A stretch of 36,774 nucleotides of DNA. Origin: Gemmatimonadales bacterium (lineage in GTDB: Bacteria; Gemmatimonadota; Gemmatimonadetes; Longimicrobiales; Gaopeijiaceae). The stretch's first letter is position 1; each line of letters opens with the position of its first letter. The notes under the pieces are model-generated. The model was not told where the DNA came from. It ran no database searches and worked only from the letters and a program-made list of their open reading frames with translations. Below, in pieces: positions 9,416 through 17,216 of this stretch. Location: the NCBI GenBank assembly GCA_007695225.1, contig REED01000143.1:1-36774 (forward strand), written 5' to 3'. A program made the translations under genes and the position numbers.

Positions 9416-10468
9416 ATGGATCACCTTCGGATCCGCCTCTTCGGAGGGTTGGAGGTGTGTCAGGGAGATTCACAGCTCCCCGCCCTTCCCACCCGCAGGG
9501 CCCGCAGCCTTCTCGCCTATCTCGTCCTGCACAGGGATCGGCCCGTTCATCGCGACCTCCTCTGCGGCCTCCTTTGGGGGGAGCATCCTGAGACGGAGGC
9601 TCGCAAGGCGCTCCGAACAACCCTTTGGCGGATCCGATCCGTCCTGGAACCGCAGGAGGAGGATCGGGGCACGTTTCTCCGGATGGATGGGCCTCAGGTC
9701 ACCTTTCCAGGAACCGGTGACGTGTGGGTGGACGCCCTGGAATTCGAGGGCTGCGTGGAGCGCCGCGCCTTCGACGCCCCAGGGGCCCTGTCACCCGAGG
9801 CCACCGGTCGACTATACCGTGCGGTCTCCCTGTACCAGGGGGATCTCCTGGATGGCATCTACGACGACTGGTGCCATTTCGACCGGGAGCGTTTTTCCCT
9901 GGCGTATCTGGGGGCCCTGGAGCGTCTGATGACCCACCACAAGTCCCAGGGGCAATGGCTGGCCGCCATCTCCTTCGGGCGCCAGCTCCTTCGGAAGGAC
10001 CCCATCCGGGAGCACGTGCACCGGGAACTCATGATCTGCCACCTTTCCATGGGGGATCGGCCCTCCGCCCTGCGCCAATACGAGGTCTGTGTCCGGCTCA
10101 TGAAGGAGGAGTTGGGGGTGGAGCCCATGGAGGAGACCCGGCGGCTCCACGACACCATCCGCGACAGGGGGGTCCTCCCCCCGGGAGGAGCGCCCCCTGC
10201 GGGCGCGGGGACCCGGCCGATGGGGTCCCGTGGCCCGACGGGGTCCCGGGCCGGAGAGGCCCCGGGGGATGAGGAGCAACTGGCCCGGGAGGTGGATGGG
10301 GCGGTGCGCCAACTCCACGCCCTCATCGCCCGCCTCGAAGCCGCCCGGGCCCACATCCCCACCGCCGTTTCGCTGCGGGCTCGGAGTTCCGAGGCCGCAC
10401 CCCTATCGAGGACTGATCCGCCCACACAACCCATTCAACGGGAGACCATGGTTCATGAACATCGTTGA
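9416..10468 (+). CDS. SARP-family (OmpR-type HTH + BTAD) transcriptional regulator
   Basis: A 350-aa regulator. I chose the ATG at 9416, which gives the canonical MDHLRIRLFGGLEV opening; the open frame extends upstream, but its residues look non-coding. Residues about 1-95 form an OmpR/PhoB-type winged helix (RRARSLLAYLVLHR, RKALRTTLWRIRSVLEP). Residues about 100-250 are a bacterial transcriptional activation domain (BTAD) with TPR-like helices (LYQGDLLDGIYDDWC, FGRQLLRKDPIREHVHRELM, ALRQYEVCVRLMKEELGVEP). A Gly/Pro linker and a short C-terminal helix (about 285-322), possibly coiled coil, follow. SARPs bind direct repeats near -35 elements and activate clusters, so control of the downstream injection operon is a reasonable inference. 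The amidase start lies inside its 3' end. Confidence 0.9.
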   Translation: MDHLRIRLFGGLEVCQGDSQLPALPTRRARSLLAYLVLHRDRPVHRDLLCGLLWGEHPETEARKALRTTLWRIRSVLEPQEEDRGTFLRMDGPQVTFPGTGDVWVDALEFEGCVERRAFDAPGALSPEATGRLYRAVSLYQGDLLDGIYDDWCHFDRERFSLAYLGALERLMTHHKSQGQWLAAISFGRQLLRKDPIREHVHRELMICHLSMGDRPSALRQYEVCVRLMKEELGVEPMEETRRLHDTIRDRGVLPPGGAPPAGAGTRPMGSRGPTGSRAGEAPGDEEQLAREVDGAVRQLHALIARLEAARAHIPTAVSLRARSSEAAPLSRTDPPTQPIQRETMVHEHR

Positions 10469-11282
10469 TCACCGGCTCCGGACCGAGCCCGATGCCCCCG
10501 TCCCCTTCGTCCAGAGTCCGAACGTGGGGGGAGCGCTGGACCCCAGCTACCTCGTCATCCATTTCACCGCCGGTGCCAACGCCCAGTCGTCGGTGAATTG
10601 GCTCGCCAACGAGATGGCCCGAGCGTCGGCCCACCTCGTCATCGGAAGGGACGGGGCCATCACCCAACTGGTCCCCTTCAACCGGGTCGCCTGGCACGCG
10701 GGGGCGAGCCGGTGGAATGGGCTCACGGGATTGAACCGCCATTCCATCGGGATCGAGCTGGACAACGCAGGCCGTCTCACCCGGCAGGGTGGGAAGTGGC
10801 GGGCTTGGTTCGGCGGCAGCTTCCCTGAAGACGAGGTGATGGAGGCGACGCACAAACATGAGAGCAACCCGTGCGGGTGGCACCTCTATTCCCCGGAACA
10901 GCTGGCGGCCACCCTGGAGGTGAGCCAGGCCATCCTCCGGGCCTATCCCGGGATTCGGGACATCCTGGGGCACGAGGACATCTCACCGGGCCGGAAGACC
11001 GACCCGGGACCCGCCTTCCCCCTGGGGAGCCTCCGGGCCCGCCTCCTGGGTCGGGCCGAGGACGGAATGCCCGCCTTCGAGACCATCACAGCCCTGAATA
11101 TCCGTCGCGGCCCCGGTACGCAGCACGAGCCCCTGCCCATCAGCCCACTCCCCAACGGGACCCGCCTGGATGTCCTGAGGGAACAGGGGAGCTGGCGCCT
11201 GGTGGACGTGGTGGGGGATGTAGAGGGGCAGGGGGACGTCCAGGGCTGGGTGCATGGGCGGTATATCCGGAGGGTGGACTGA
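10455..11282 (+). CDS. N-acetylmuramoyl-L-alanine amidase (Amidase_2) with SH3-like domain
   Basis: A 275-aa peptidoglycan amidase cleaving the MurNAc-L-Ala bond. The N-terminal T7-lysozyme/AmpD-type domain (about 25-195) has the expected zinc ligands: His36 in YLVIHFTAGA, His173 in LGHEDISPGR and Asp183 in KTDPGP. It also has WHAG (79-83) and SIGIELDN (97-104). Residues about 205-275 resemble a bacterial SH3 domain (TALNIRRGPGT, LDVLREQGSWRLVDV, GWVHGRYI) that may bind cell wall. No signal peptide is visible, so it should stay cytoplasmic unless released by lysis or carried by the injection particle. The start at 10455 overlaps the regulator by 14 nt. The context suggests a role in particle release or delivery, but a housekeeping amidase is possible. 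Confidence 0.92.
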   Translation: MNIVDHRLRTEPDAPVPFVQSPNVGGALDPSYLVIHFTAGANAQSSVNWLANEMARASAHLVIGRDGAITQLVPFNRVAWHAGASRWNGLTGLNRHSIGIELDNAGRLTRQGGKWRAWFGGSFPEDEVMEATHKHESNPCGWHLYSPEQLAATLEVSQAILRAYPGIRDILGHEDISPGRKTDPGPAFPLGSLRARLLGRAEDGMPAFETITALNIRRGPGTQHEPLPISPLPNGTRLDVLREQGSWRLVDVVGDVEGQGDVQGWVHGRYIRRVD

Positions 11283-11323
11283 CTCCGGATCCCTGAGCCT
11301 CCTTCACCTCCGGCGATGGTAGA

Positions 11324-11356
11324 CGAGCCGCTCCCCCGAAGAGGGGGAGCGGCTCG
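11324..11356 (+). terminator. Strong hairpin between amidase and injection operon
   Basis: CGAGCCGCTCCCCC (11324-11337) and GGGGGAGCGGCTCG (11343-11356) form a perfect 14-bp stem with the 5-nt loop GAAGA, 42 nt after the amidase stop. There is no T-run on either side, as is common in GC-rich genomes. It probably ends the SARP-amidase transcript or attenuates read-through into the sheath gene. Confidence 0.65.
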
Positions 11357-11555
11357 CGGCGTTCAGGGGGTCGGCTGACACGCGATCCGGGGGGGGCGGA
11401 GGGACCTGGATTCTCCTTCGTGGCGCCCCTGGGACACTCCGGGGACGCCTGTGAGACGATCTGGAGACGGGGCTTCGCCATGTTGCGTTCCTGTCGGAGC
11501 CTCCAGAGGGCTCCTCATCTACGCCGACGCCCAGACGGGAAGAGGAGAATCGCGG
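11357..11555 (+). promoter_or_regulatory. Leader upstream of the sheath gene
   Basis: About 200 nt between the hairpin and the sheath start should hold the main promoter of the injection operon if the hairpin terminates. I could not identify convincing -35/-10 boxes or a sigma-54 site. A small inverted repeat, GGAGCC-TCCAGAG-GGCTCC (11496-11514), lies about 40 nt before the start, and a ribosome site (AGAGGAG, 11541-11547) precedes the ATG at 11556. Confidence 0.35.
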
Positions 11556-13523
11556 ATGTCCACAACACCGACCTACCCAGGCGTCTACATCCAAGAGGTC
11601 CCCAGCGGGGTGCGGACCATGACGGGGGTGTCCACCTCGGTGGCTGCCTTTGTCGATCGGTTCTCCAGGGGGCCCATGGAAACTCCGGTCCGGGTCTTCA
11701 GCATGTCCGACTTCGAACGGGACTTCGGCGGTCTCGAGCGAACCAGCGCCGCCAGCTACGGCATCCGGCAGTTCTTCCTGAACGGCGGCTCGGAAGCCTG
11801 GGTGATCCGGGTCGAGACCGAGGACAGTGCGGCTGCCGACCTGGTCCTGGAGGGAGGCGGCTTGGAGATCGTCCGGGTGCACGCCGGTCGCCGGGTCGGT
11901 CGGACCTCGGCGGAGGACCACGGGGACTGGGGGAATGGGCTACGGGTGGAGGTGGACTACGAGACCACCAACCCGGCGGCGGAGTTCAACCTGCTGGTGA
12001 GCGAGGTGGCCGACGAGGGGGGGCGGATGGTGGTCCGGCGGAGCGAGACCTTCCGGAATCTCACCATGCGGCCCGGGGCGCCCAACAATGCCCTGGAGGT
12101 GGTGAACGCGGCCTCCCGCCTCGTGCAACTCACCCGTGACGGCCTCACCGATCCCCTTCCGGACCCGTGGGTGAACACCTTCCGCCCGGAGGTCACCGGG
12201 ACGCTGGGATCCGAGCTTGCTGCTCCGACCTCGGGTCCCATCGTGGACGACGAGGCCCAGTTCGAGATCACCGTGAACCCCGGCGATGGAGCGGCGGACC
12301 TGGCCCCGGTGGTGGCCACCGTCTCCTTCGATGGGGCCGACCCCCCGGAGAGCTACACCGCGCTGCGGCCCTTCCTGGAGCGGGCCATCCGATCCGCGGA
12401 TCGGGACAACCCCCTCCTGGCCGGCGCCCGGGTGGCCCTGGCGGGAGGACGCTTCCGGGTCCTCCTGGGTCGGGGAGGACGGGACTTCCAGTCCGACGCC
12501 GAGATCCGCTTCGCCAACCAGGGGGCTGATACCACCGCGGCGGACCTGGGGCTCACCGGGGCGGGCGTCCATGTGGGCCACCAACTCGTCCCCCTGGAGG
12601 ACGGTGACGACGGGGACCCGCCCTCGGAAGCCGACCTGCGGGGAGAGCGCTCGGCGAAGTCTGGGATCTACGCCCTGGAAGACGCCGATCTCTTCAACAT
12701 TCTCTGCATCCCCGCCGCTGCGGAGCTCGCAGCGGCGGACATGCGGGCAGTCTACGGCGAGGCCATCGCCTACTGCGAGGAGCGTCGATCCTTCCTCCTG
12801 GTGGACATCTCCGAGGGCGAGGGAAGCCTGGATGCCATGGAGTCCTGGCTCACGGAGAACGCGGGCCTTCGTCATCGGAACGCGGCGGTCTACTTCCCCC
12901 GCATCCGCATCGCCGACCCCCTGAACCGGAATCGGCTTCGGAGCGTGGGCCCCAGCGGGACGCTGGCGGGCCTCTTCGCAAGCACGGACAGCGCTCGAGG
13001 CGTCTGGAAGGCCCCGGCGGGGACGGAGGCCCGACTCCGGAATGTGCAGGCCCTGGACTACAAGCTCACCGACCGGGAGAACGGGGTCCTGAATCCCCAG
13101 GGAGTGAACGCCCTCCGCATCATGCCGGTCTTCGGACCGGTGGCCTGGGGCGCCCGGACCCTGGACGGGGCCGAGATGCAGGCCTCGGAGTGGAAGTACA
13201 TCCCGGTGCGGAGGCTGGCCCTCTTCCTGGAAGAGAGCCTCTTCCGGGGAACGCAGTGGGTGGTCTTCGAGCCCAATGACGAACCCCTCTGGGGGCAGAT
13301 CCGCCTCAACATCGGGGCCTTCATGCACAACCTCTTCCGCCAGGGGGCCTTCCAGGGCCAGACGCCACAGGAGGCCTACCTGGTGAAGTGCGACCAAGAG
13401 ACCACCACCCAGGACGACATCAATCGCGGCATCGTGAACATCCTCGTGGGCTTCGCTCCCCTCAAGCCCGCCGAATTCGTGATCATCCGGATCCAGCAGC
13501 TGGCCGGCCAGGTTGAGGCCTAG
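11556..13523 (+). CDS. Contractile injection system sheath protein
   Basis: A 655-aa tail sheath subunit (Afp2/3/4, Pvc2-4, phage gp18 family) that polymerises around the inner tube and contracts. The N-terminus PGVYIQEVPSGVRTMTGV is the classic sheath opening. The C-terminal domain has the family segments VAWGARTL, SEWKYIPVRRLALFLEES, GTQWVVFEPNDEPLW and GFAPLKPAEFVI, which form the inter-subunit beta-strand mesh. It is larger than typical Afp sheaths because of an inserted middle region (about 205-365), likely a surface-exposed domain. The start is at 11556, behind AGAGGAG; an in-frame ATG at 11451 is less likely. It is the only sheath gene in the window and the first gene of the operon; the tube gene follows after 11 nt. 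Confidence 0.97.
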   Translation: MSTTPTYPGVYIQEVPSGVRTMTGVSTSVAAFVDRFSRGPMETPVRVFSMSDFERDFGGLERTSAASYGIRQFFLNGGSEAWVIRVETEDSAAADLVLEGGGLEIVRVHAGRRVGRTSAEDHGDWGNGLRVEVDYETTNPAAEFNLLVSEVADEGGRMVVRRSETFRNLTMRPGAPNNALEVVNAASRLVQLTRDGLTDPLPDPWVNTFRPEVTGTLGSELAAPTSGPIVDDEAQFEITVNPGDGAADLAPVVATVSFDGADPPESYTALRPFLERAIRSADRDNPLLAGARVALAGGRFRVLLGRGGRDFQSDAEIRFANQGADTTAADLGLTGAGVHVGHQLVPLEDGDDGDPPSEADLRGERSAKSGIYALEDADLFNILCIPAAAELAAADMRAVYGEAIAYCEERRSFLLVDISEGEGSLDAMESWLTENAGLRHRNAAVYFPRIRIADPLNRNRLRSVGPSGTLAGLFASTDSARGVWKAPAGTEARLRNVQALDYKLTDRENGVLNPQGVNALRIMPVFGPVAWGARTLDGAEMQASEWKYIPVRRLALFLEESLFRGTQWVVFEPNDEPLWGQIRLNIGAFMHNLFRQGAFQGQTPQEAYLVKCDQETTTQDDINRGIVNILVGFAPLKPAEFVIIRIQQLAGQVEA

Positions 13524-13534
13524 GAGAACAACTC

Positions 13535-14047
13535 ATGGCACAGTTCAGCACCAATGCACAGCGCTTCGATCCCTACAAGAACTTCAAGTTCCGGATCAAG
13601 TGGGATGGGCGGTACGTGGCCGGAGTGAGCCGGGTAGGCGCCCTGAAACGAACCACCGAGGTGGTCTCCCACCGGGAAGGGGGAGACCCCAGTTCCAGCC
13701 GCAAGTCGCCGGGTCGTACCGAGTACGAGGCCATCACCCTGGAGCGGGGGGTGACCCATGACCCCGAGTTCGAGCAGTGGGCCACCAAGGTCTGGAACTT
13801 CGGTGCGGGGTTGGGCGCCGAGGTGTCCCTGGCCGACTTCCGGAAGGACATCACGGTGGACCTCTTCAACGAGGCGGGGCAGCTCGTTCTCTCCTACCGT
13901 GTGTTCCGCTGCTGGCCGTCGGAGTTTCAGGCCACGGCGGATCTGGACGCCAATGCCAACGCCGTCCTCATCCAGTCCCTGACCCTGCAGAACGAGGGGT
14001 GGGAGCGGGACGTGGCGGTGACGGAACCGGCGGAGCCTTCCCTTTAG
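13535..14047 (+). CDS. Contractile injection system inner tube protein
   Basis: A 170-aa tail tube protein (Afp1/Afp5, T4 gp19-like, Hcp fold) that forms the hexameric rings of the rigid tube. Family hallmarks are FKFRIKWDGRYVAGVSRVGAL near the N-terminus, HREGGDP and KSPGRTEYEAITLERGVTHD, and the C-terminal RKDITVDLFNEAGQLVLSYR, FRCWPSEFQATADLDANAN and LTLQNEGWERD. An AGGAG site overlaps the sheath stop, about 8 nt before this start. It is slightly longer than many tube proteins, with an extra N-terminal tail and a short acidic C-terminal tail. Only one tube gene is present here, whereas Afp has two. Confidence 0.96.
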   Translation: MAQFSTNAQRFDPYKNFKFRIKWDGRYVAGVSRVGALKRTTEVVSHREGGDPSSSRKSPGRTEYEAITLERGVTHDPEFEQWATKVWNFGAGLGAEVSLADFRKDITVDLFNEAGQLVLSYRVFRCWPSEFQATADLDANANAVLIQSLTLQNEGWERDVAVTEPAEPSL

Positions 14048-14062
14048 GAGTGAGGGGATTCC

Positions 14063-14878
14063 ATGGATGACTCGTGGGAGGCCGCCATGCTGGACGCCTG
14101 GGAAGAGGGAGCGGGGGCCGGTCCGGCCCGCCGGGCGCTCCTCCTCCTGGCGTTGGCCGCGCCGGATAAGGCGATGGGCGAACTGGTTGGCCTCCCCCTG
14201 GGAGAGCAGAACCGCTGCCTCCTCCAGCTCCGGGTCCGTCTTTTCGGGGCGCCCCTCCATGCCGTCACGGAATGCCCGGAGTGCGCGATCCCGGTGGAGG
14301 TGACGCTGGACGCCCGGGAGCTCCTTTCCCCTCCCGATCCGGACTCCGGCCCCCGGGGCCGCGCCGAAGGCTCCGGAGAGCCTTCCCTCCCCCTCCTGTG
14401 GGAGGAGGTGGAGGGAGGGCGCCTGGGCTTCCGGGTCCCCACGGTGGGGGATGTCCTGGCCCTCTCCGAGGAGCCTGGCGCGTCCGGTGTCACGCTTCTG
14501 GAGCGCTGCCTGGAGGGGGAAGAGGGGCGGCCAGGAACCCTTTCCGGAGCCATGGTGGAACGGATCGCGGGCCGAATGGCCGAGGCGGACCCACTGGCCG
14601 AACTGGAGCTCGCTCTCTCCTGCCCTGACTGCGGCGCGGCGTGGAGCGTCCCCCTGGATCTTCCCGCCTATCTATGGTCGGAGGTGGATGGCTGGGCCCG
14701 GCGGACCCTGGACCAGCTGCATGCCCTGGCGCTGGCCTATGGATGGACGGAGGGGGAGACCCTTTCCCTTCCCCCCCGGCGACGGAGGGCCTACCTGGAG
14801 CGGATCCAGGACTCCCTTCGGGGGCCGGGGGCTGGGCCGGGGCCGTGGGCTGTCCCGCCGCACGGGGGAAGGGCATGA
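14063..14878 (+). CDS. T4 gp26-like baseplate hub assembly chaperone
   Basis: A 271-aa protein resembling the T4 baseplate protein family (gp26-type) found in injection loci between tube and DUF4255 genes. Two cysteine pairs are visible, CPEC (71-74) and CPDC (187-190), each at a turn followed by a short strand, as expected for a shared zinc ribbon. Residues about 120-135 (LGFRVPTVGDVLAL) and LLERCLEG match the style of the family. The middle (about 90-115) is a Pro/Gly-rich loop. It probably aids hub or baseplate assembly and may not be part of the mature particle. Its stop overlaps the next start as ATGA. Confidence 0.75.
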   Translation: MDDSWEAAMLDAWEEGAGAGPARRALLLLALAAPDKAMGELVGLPLGEQNRCLLQLRVRLFGAPLHAVTECPECAIPVEVTLDARELLSPPDPDSGPRGRAEGSGEPSLPLLWEEVEGGRLGFRVPTVGDVLALSEEPGASGVTLLERCLEGEEGRPGTLSGAMVERIAGRMAEADPLAELELALSCPDCGAAWSVPLDLPAYLWSEVDGWARRTLDQLHALALAYGWTEGETLSLPPRRRRAYLERIQDSLRGPGAGPGPWAVPPHGGRA

Positions 14879-15879
14879 ACTCCTTCCTGGATCGGGTTCT
14901 CCACCGGGCTCGGGGGGATGTGGCTCCCTCCGTTCACCCTCGCCGACGGTCCGCCTTTGAGCCCGCTCCCGGGGAAGGGTCGGGGTTTGAGAGGTGGCGG
15001 CTCCAGTCCGCCCCGGGCCAGGGTCTTCCAGGCGATGGCGATCCACGCCACCGTGATTCCGCCAACGGCGATCCGCCCGGCGGTGCGCCAGGGGATTCCG
15101 GGCCGGCTCCTTCCGAGGCCCCTGACGGCCGCGGAGGCGGTCCGGGACGGCCCGTGCCCAGGGGGGGGAGTCTCCGTCGACCGGGCTTTCCCGGGTCCTC
15201 GGAAGCCTCCTTCAGGTCATCTCTCCGTTCACCTTCCACGCCGACAATGGGGCCGCCTCCGGGGGCAAACGATGCGCCGGTGGCCGGTGGGCGTGACGGG
15301 GAGGGGGCTTCCACCCCCGTCCCCGGGAGGAAGGTGTCCCTTCGGCCGTCCATCTCCTGGGACAGAGGAGTTGCTGCGTCCCCCGCCGACTCCCCATCGC
15401 CATCGGAAACCTTCTCCTGGGAGGAGGATGCACCGGAGAGGCTTGGGCCGGCTGGAAGGAAGCAGCCCGTGGATGGATCCGGGTCCCTCGTCCCCCGGTC
15501 CGACGGAGCGTCCCGGGGCCTCCTTTCCCTTCGGACACGACCGTCCCCCGCCGCCGGAAGCCCAGGGCTCCAGGGGGCGGGCACGGCTCCGCCCGGACCT
15601 CAGGGGCAGGGCGACCACGCCACGGATTCCAGGGATTCTCCGGGGAGGAATGGCGGCACCCGCAGGGAGCCCTCCGCTGGCGCTGGGGGCCACGAACCTC
15701 CGGCCCCGGTGGTCCAGGTGACCATCGGACGCATTGAGATCCGTGCCCCCGCCCGACCCTCTCCCCCGCCCCACCCTCCCCGGCCGGCGCCGGCGCCGGC
15801 ACCGGTTCCGGAGTCGGCAGCCGGCCCGAGGCTGGGGCTGGAGGACTACCTGCAGCAGCGGATCCGGGGGGAGCGATGA
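14875..15879 (+). CDS. Disordered CIS-associated protein with conserved ends
   Basis: A 334-aa protein, mostly Pro/Gly/Ser/Arg-rich and predicted disordered (about 20-275). Both ends look conserved: an amphipathic MNSFLDRVLHRARG start, and a C-terminal VVQVTIGRIEIRA strand, a Pro-rich spacer (ARPSPPPHPPRPAPAPAP) and LGLEDYLQQRIRGER. This layout, with the same IGRIEIRA and LEDYL signatures, is what I recall from small proteins placed before DUF4255 genes in other injection loci; the function is unknown. The start at 14875 uses an ATGA overlap with the preceding stop, and its own stop overlaps the next start. A tether or scaffold between baseplate parts, or a membrane-anchoring linker, is speculation. 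Confidence 0.7.
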   Translation: MNSFLDRVLHRARGDVAPSVHPRRRSAFEPAPGEGSGFERWRLQSAPGQGLPGDGDPRHRDSANGDPPGGAPGDSGPAPSEAPDGRGGGPGRPVPRGGSLRRPGFPGSSEASFRSSLRSPSTPTMGPPPGANDAPVAGGRDGEGASTPVPGRKVSLRPSISWDRGVAASPADSPSPSETFSWEEDAPERLGPAGRKQPVDGSGSLVPRSDGASRGLLSLRTRPSPAAGSPGLQGAGTAPPGPQGQGDHATDSRDSPGRNGGTRREPSAGAGGHEPPAPVVQVTIGRIEIRAPARPSPPPHPPRPAPAPAPVPESAAGPRLGLEDYLQQRIRGER

Positions 15880-17216
15880 GCAACGCCCTGGCGCTGGCAG
15901 GGGTGACGGCGGTCCTGAAGGACCTGCTGGACAACGGCCTCATCGACCAGTCCATCACCTCGGCGATGGGTGGGCCGGTGACCGTGTCCACCCTGGCCCC
16001 GGACCGGATCGAGACCGGGGAGAACGAGGCCGCCCGCCTCAACCTCTTCCTCTACCAGGTCCAGCCCAACGCCGCCCTCCGTAACGTGGATCTCCCCTCC
16101 CGGAACGGGCACGGGAGGCGTCTCGCCAACCCGCCCCTGGCCCTGGATCTCCACTACCTAATGACCGCCTACGGCGCCCAGGACTTCGAGGCGGAGATCC
16201 TGCTGGGTTACGCCATGCAGCTCCTCCACGAGACGCCGGTCCTGGGGCGGGAGGCCATCCGGACCTCCCTGGCCCAGCCCTCGCCGGTGGGGGACGGCCT
16301 CCTCCCGCCCGCTGTAGGCGCTCTGACGGCATCGGACCTGGCGGATCAGGTGGAGCAGGTGAAGGTTCTTCTCAACCCCCTGGGCACCGACGAGCTCACG
16401 CGCCTGTGGGGCGCTTTCCAGGCTCGGTATCGGCCCTCGGCGGCGTACCTGGTCTCGGTGGTCCTCATCGAAGGGCAGGCCCCCGTGCGGTCGCCCCTCC
16501 CGGTCCTCTCCCGGGGAGAGGTGGACCCGGTCTCGGGGAGGGAGCGGGGGGTGCAGGCCTTCACCGGCGTGACGCCCCCGGGACCCTTTCTCTCCCGGGT
16601 GCTTCCTCCTGCCCGGCAGCCGGCGGTGCGGATGGGGGAGCTCCTCACCTTGGAGGGGCGGGAGCTGGAAGGGGACACGGTGGCGGTCCGGTTCGTCCAC
16701 CTCCGCTCCGGAGAGGTCCTGGAGCTTCCGGCCGAGCCCGATTCCACACCGGCTCGGGTGGGGGTGCGCCTCCCTCCCGATCCCGCCCCGGGCCCCGTCC
16801 CCGACGACGATCCCCTCAATCCCGACCTCTGGCAGGCCGGCATCCATGGCGTGGCCGTGGTGATGCGCCGAGGGGGCGAGGAGGACCGGATCACCGGAGT
16901 CCTCCCGGTGATCCTGGCCCCCAGGGTGGAAGGAGTCACCGTGGACCCGGGGAGCGGGGGCGAGGTGACGGTGACCGTGGAGACCAGTCCTCCGGTCCGA
17001 CAGGGGCAGCGGATCCGCCTTGCGGTGGGTGCGCTGCAGCTCCCCCCGGACCCCTTCAGCGGCGATGACACCCGTTCCCTGGCGTTCACCTCACAGGAAT
17101 TCCCCACGGGATCCCAGTGGCTCCGCCTGCTGGTGGACGAAGCGGAGAGCCTGCTGGTGGACCGGAGCGCTTCACCGCCGGCCTTCGATCCCTCGCAGCA
17201 GGTGGCCATCCCATGA
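15876..17216 (+). CDS. DUF4255 tube/sheath terminator protein (Afp16-like)
   Basis: A 446-aa protein whose first 200 residues are a DUF4255 / Pvc16 N-terminal domain: helical MSNALALAGVTAVLKDLLDN, then VSTLAPDRI, ENEAARLNLFLYQVQPNAALRN, PPLALDLHYLMTAYG and EAEILLGYAMQLLHETPVL. Afp16/Pvc16 caps the distal end of tube and sheath and fixes length. Here the C-terminal half (about 235-446) adds beta-rich Ig/TIG-like modules (LLTLEGRELEGDTVAVRF, VEGVTVDPGSGGEVTVTVET, EFPTGSQWLRLLVDE), seen in some long homologues. It overlaps the genes on both sides by 4 nt. Confidence 0.92.
   Translation: MSNALALAGVTAVLKDLLDNGLIDQSITSAMGGPVTVSTLAPDRIETGENEAARLNLFLYQVQPNAALRNVDLPSRNGHGRRLANPPLALDLHYLMTAYGAQDFEAEILLGYAMQLLHETPVLGREAIRTSLAQPSPVGDGLLPPAVGALTASDLADQVEQVKVLLNPLGTDELTRLWGAFQARYRPSAAYLVSVVLIEGQAPVRSPLPVLSRGEVDPVSGRERGVQAFTGVTPPGPFLSRVLPPARQPAVRMGELLTLEGRELEGDTVAVRFVHLRSGEVLELPAEPDSTPARVGVRLPPDPAPGPVPDDDPLNPDLWQAGIHGVAVVMRRGGEEDRITGVLPVILAPRVEGVTVDPGSGGEVTVTVETSPPVRQGQRIRLAVGALQLPPDPFSGDDTRSLAFTSQEFPTGSQWLRLLVDEAESLLVDRSASPPAFDPSQQVAIP

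Noticed and set aside
11461..11500. Possible sigma-54 promoter around GGGGCTTCGCCATGTTGC
   Set aside because: The GG and GC elements are not 10 bp apart as required.
11451..11555. Upstream in-frame start for the sheath protein
   Set aside because: The conserved sheath N-terminus begins at 11556 with its own AGAGGAG site; the added 35 residues have no family match.
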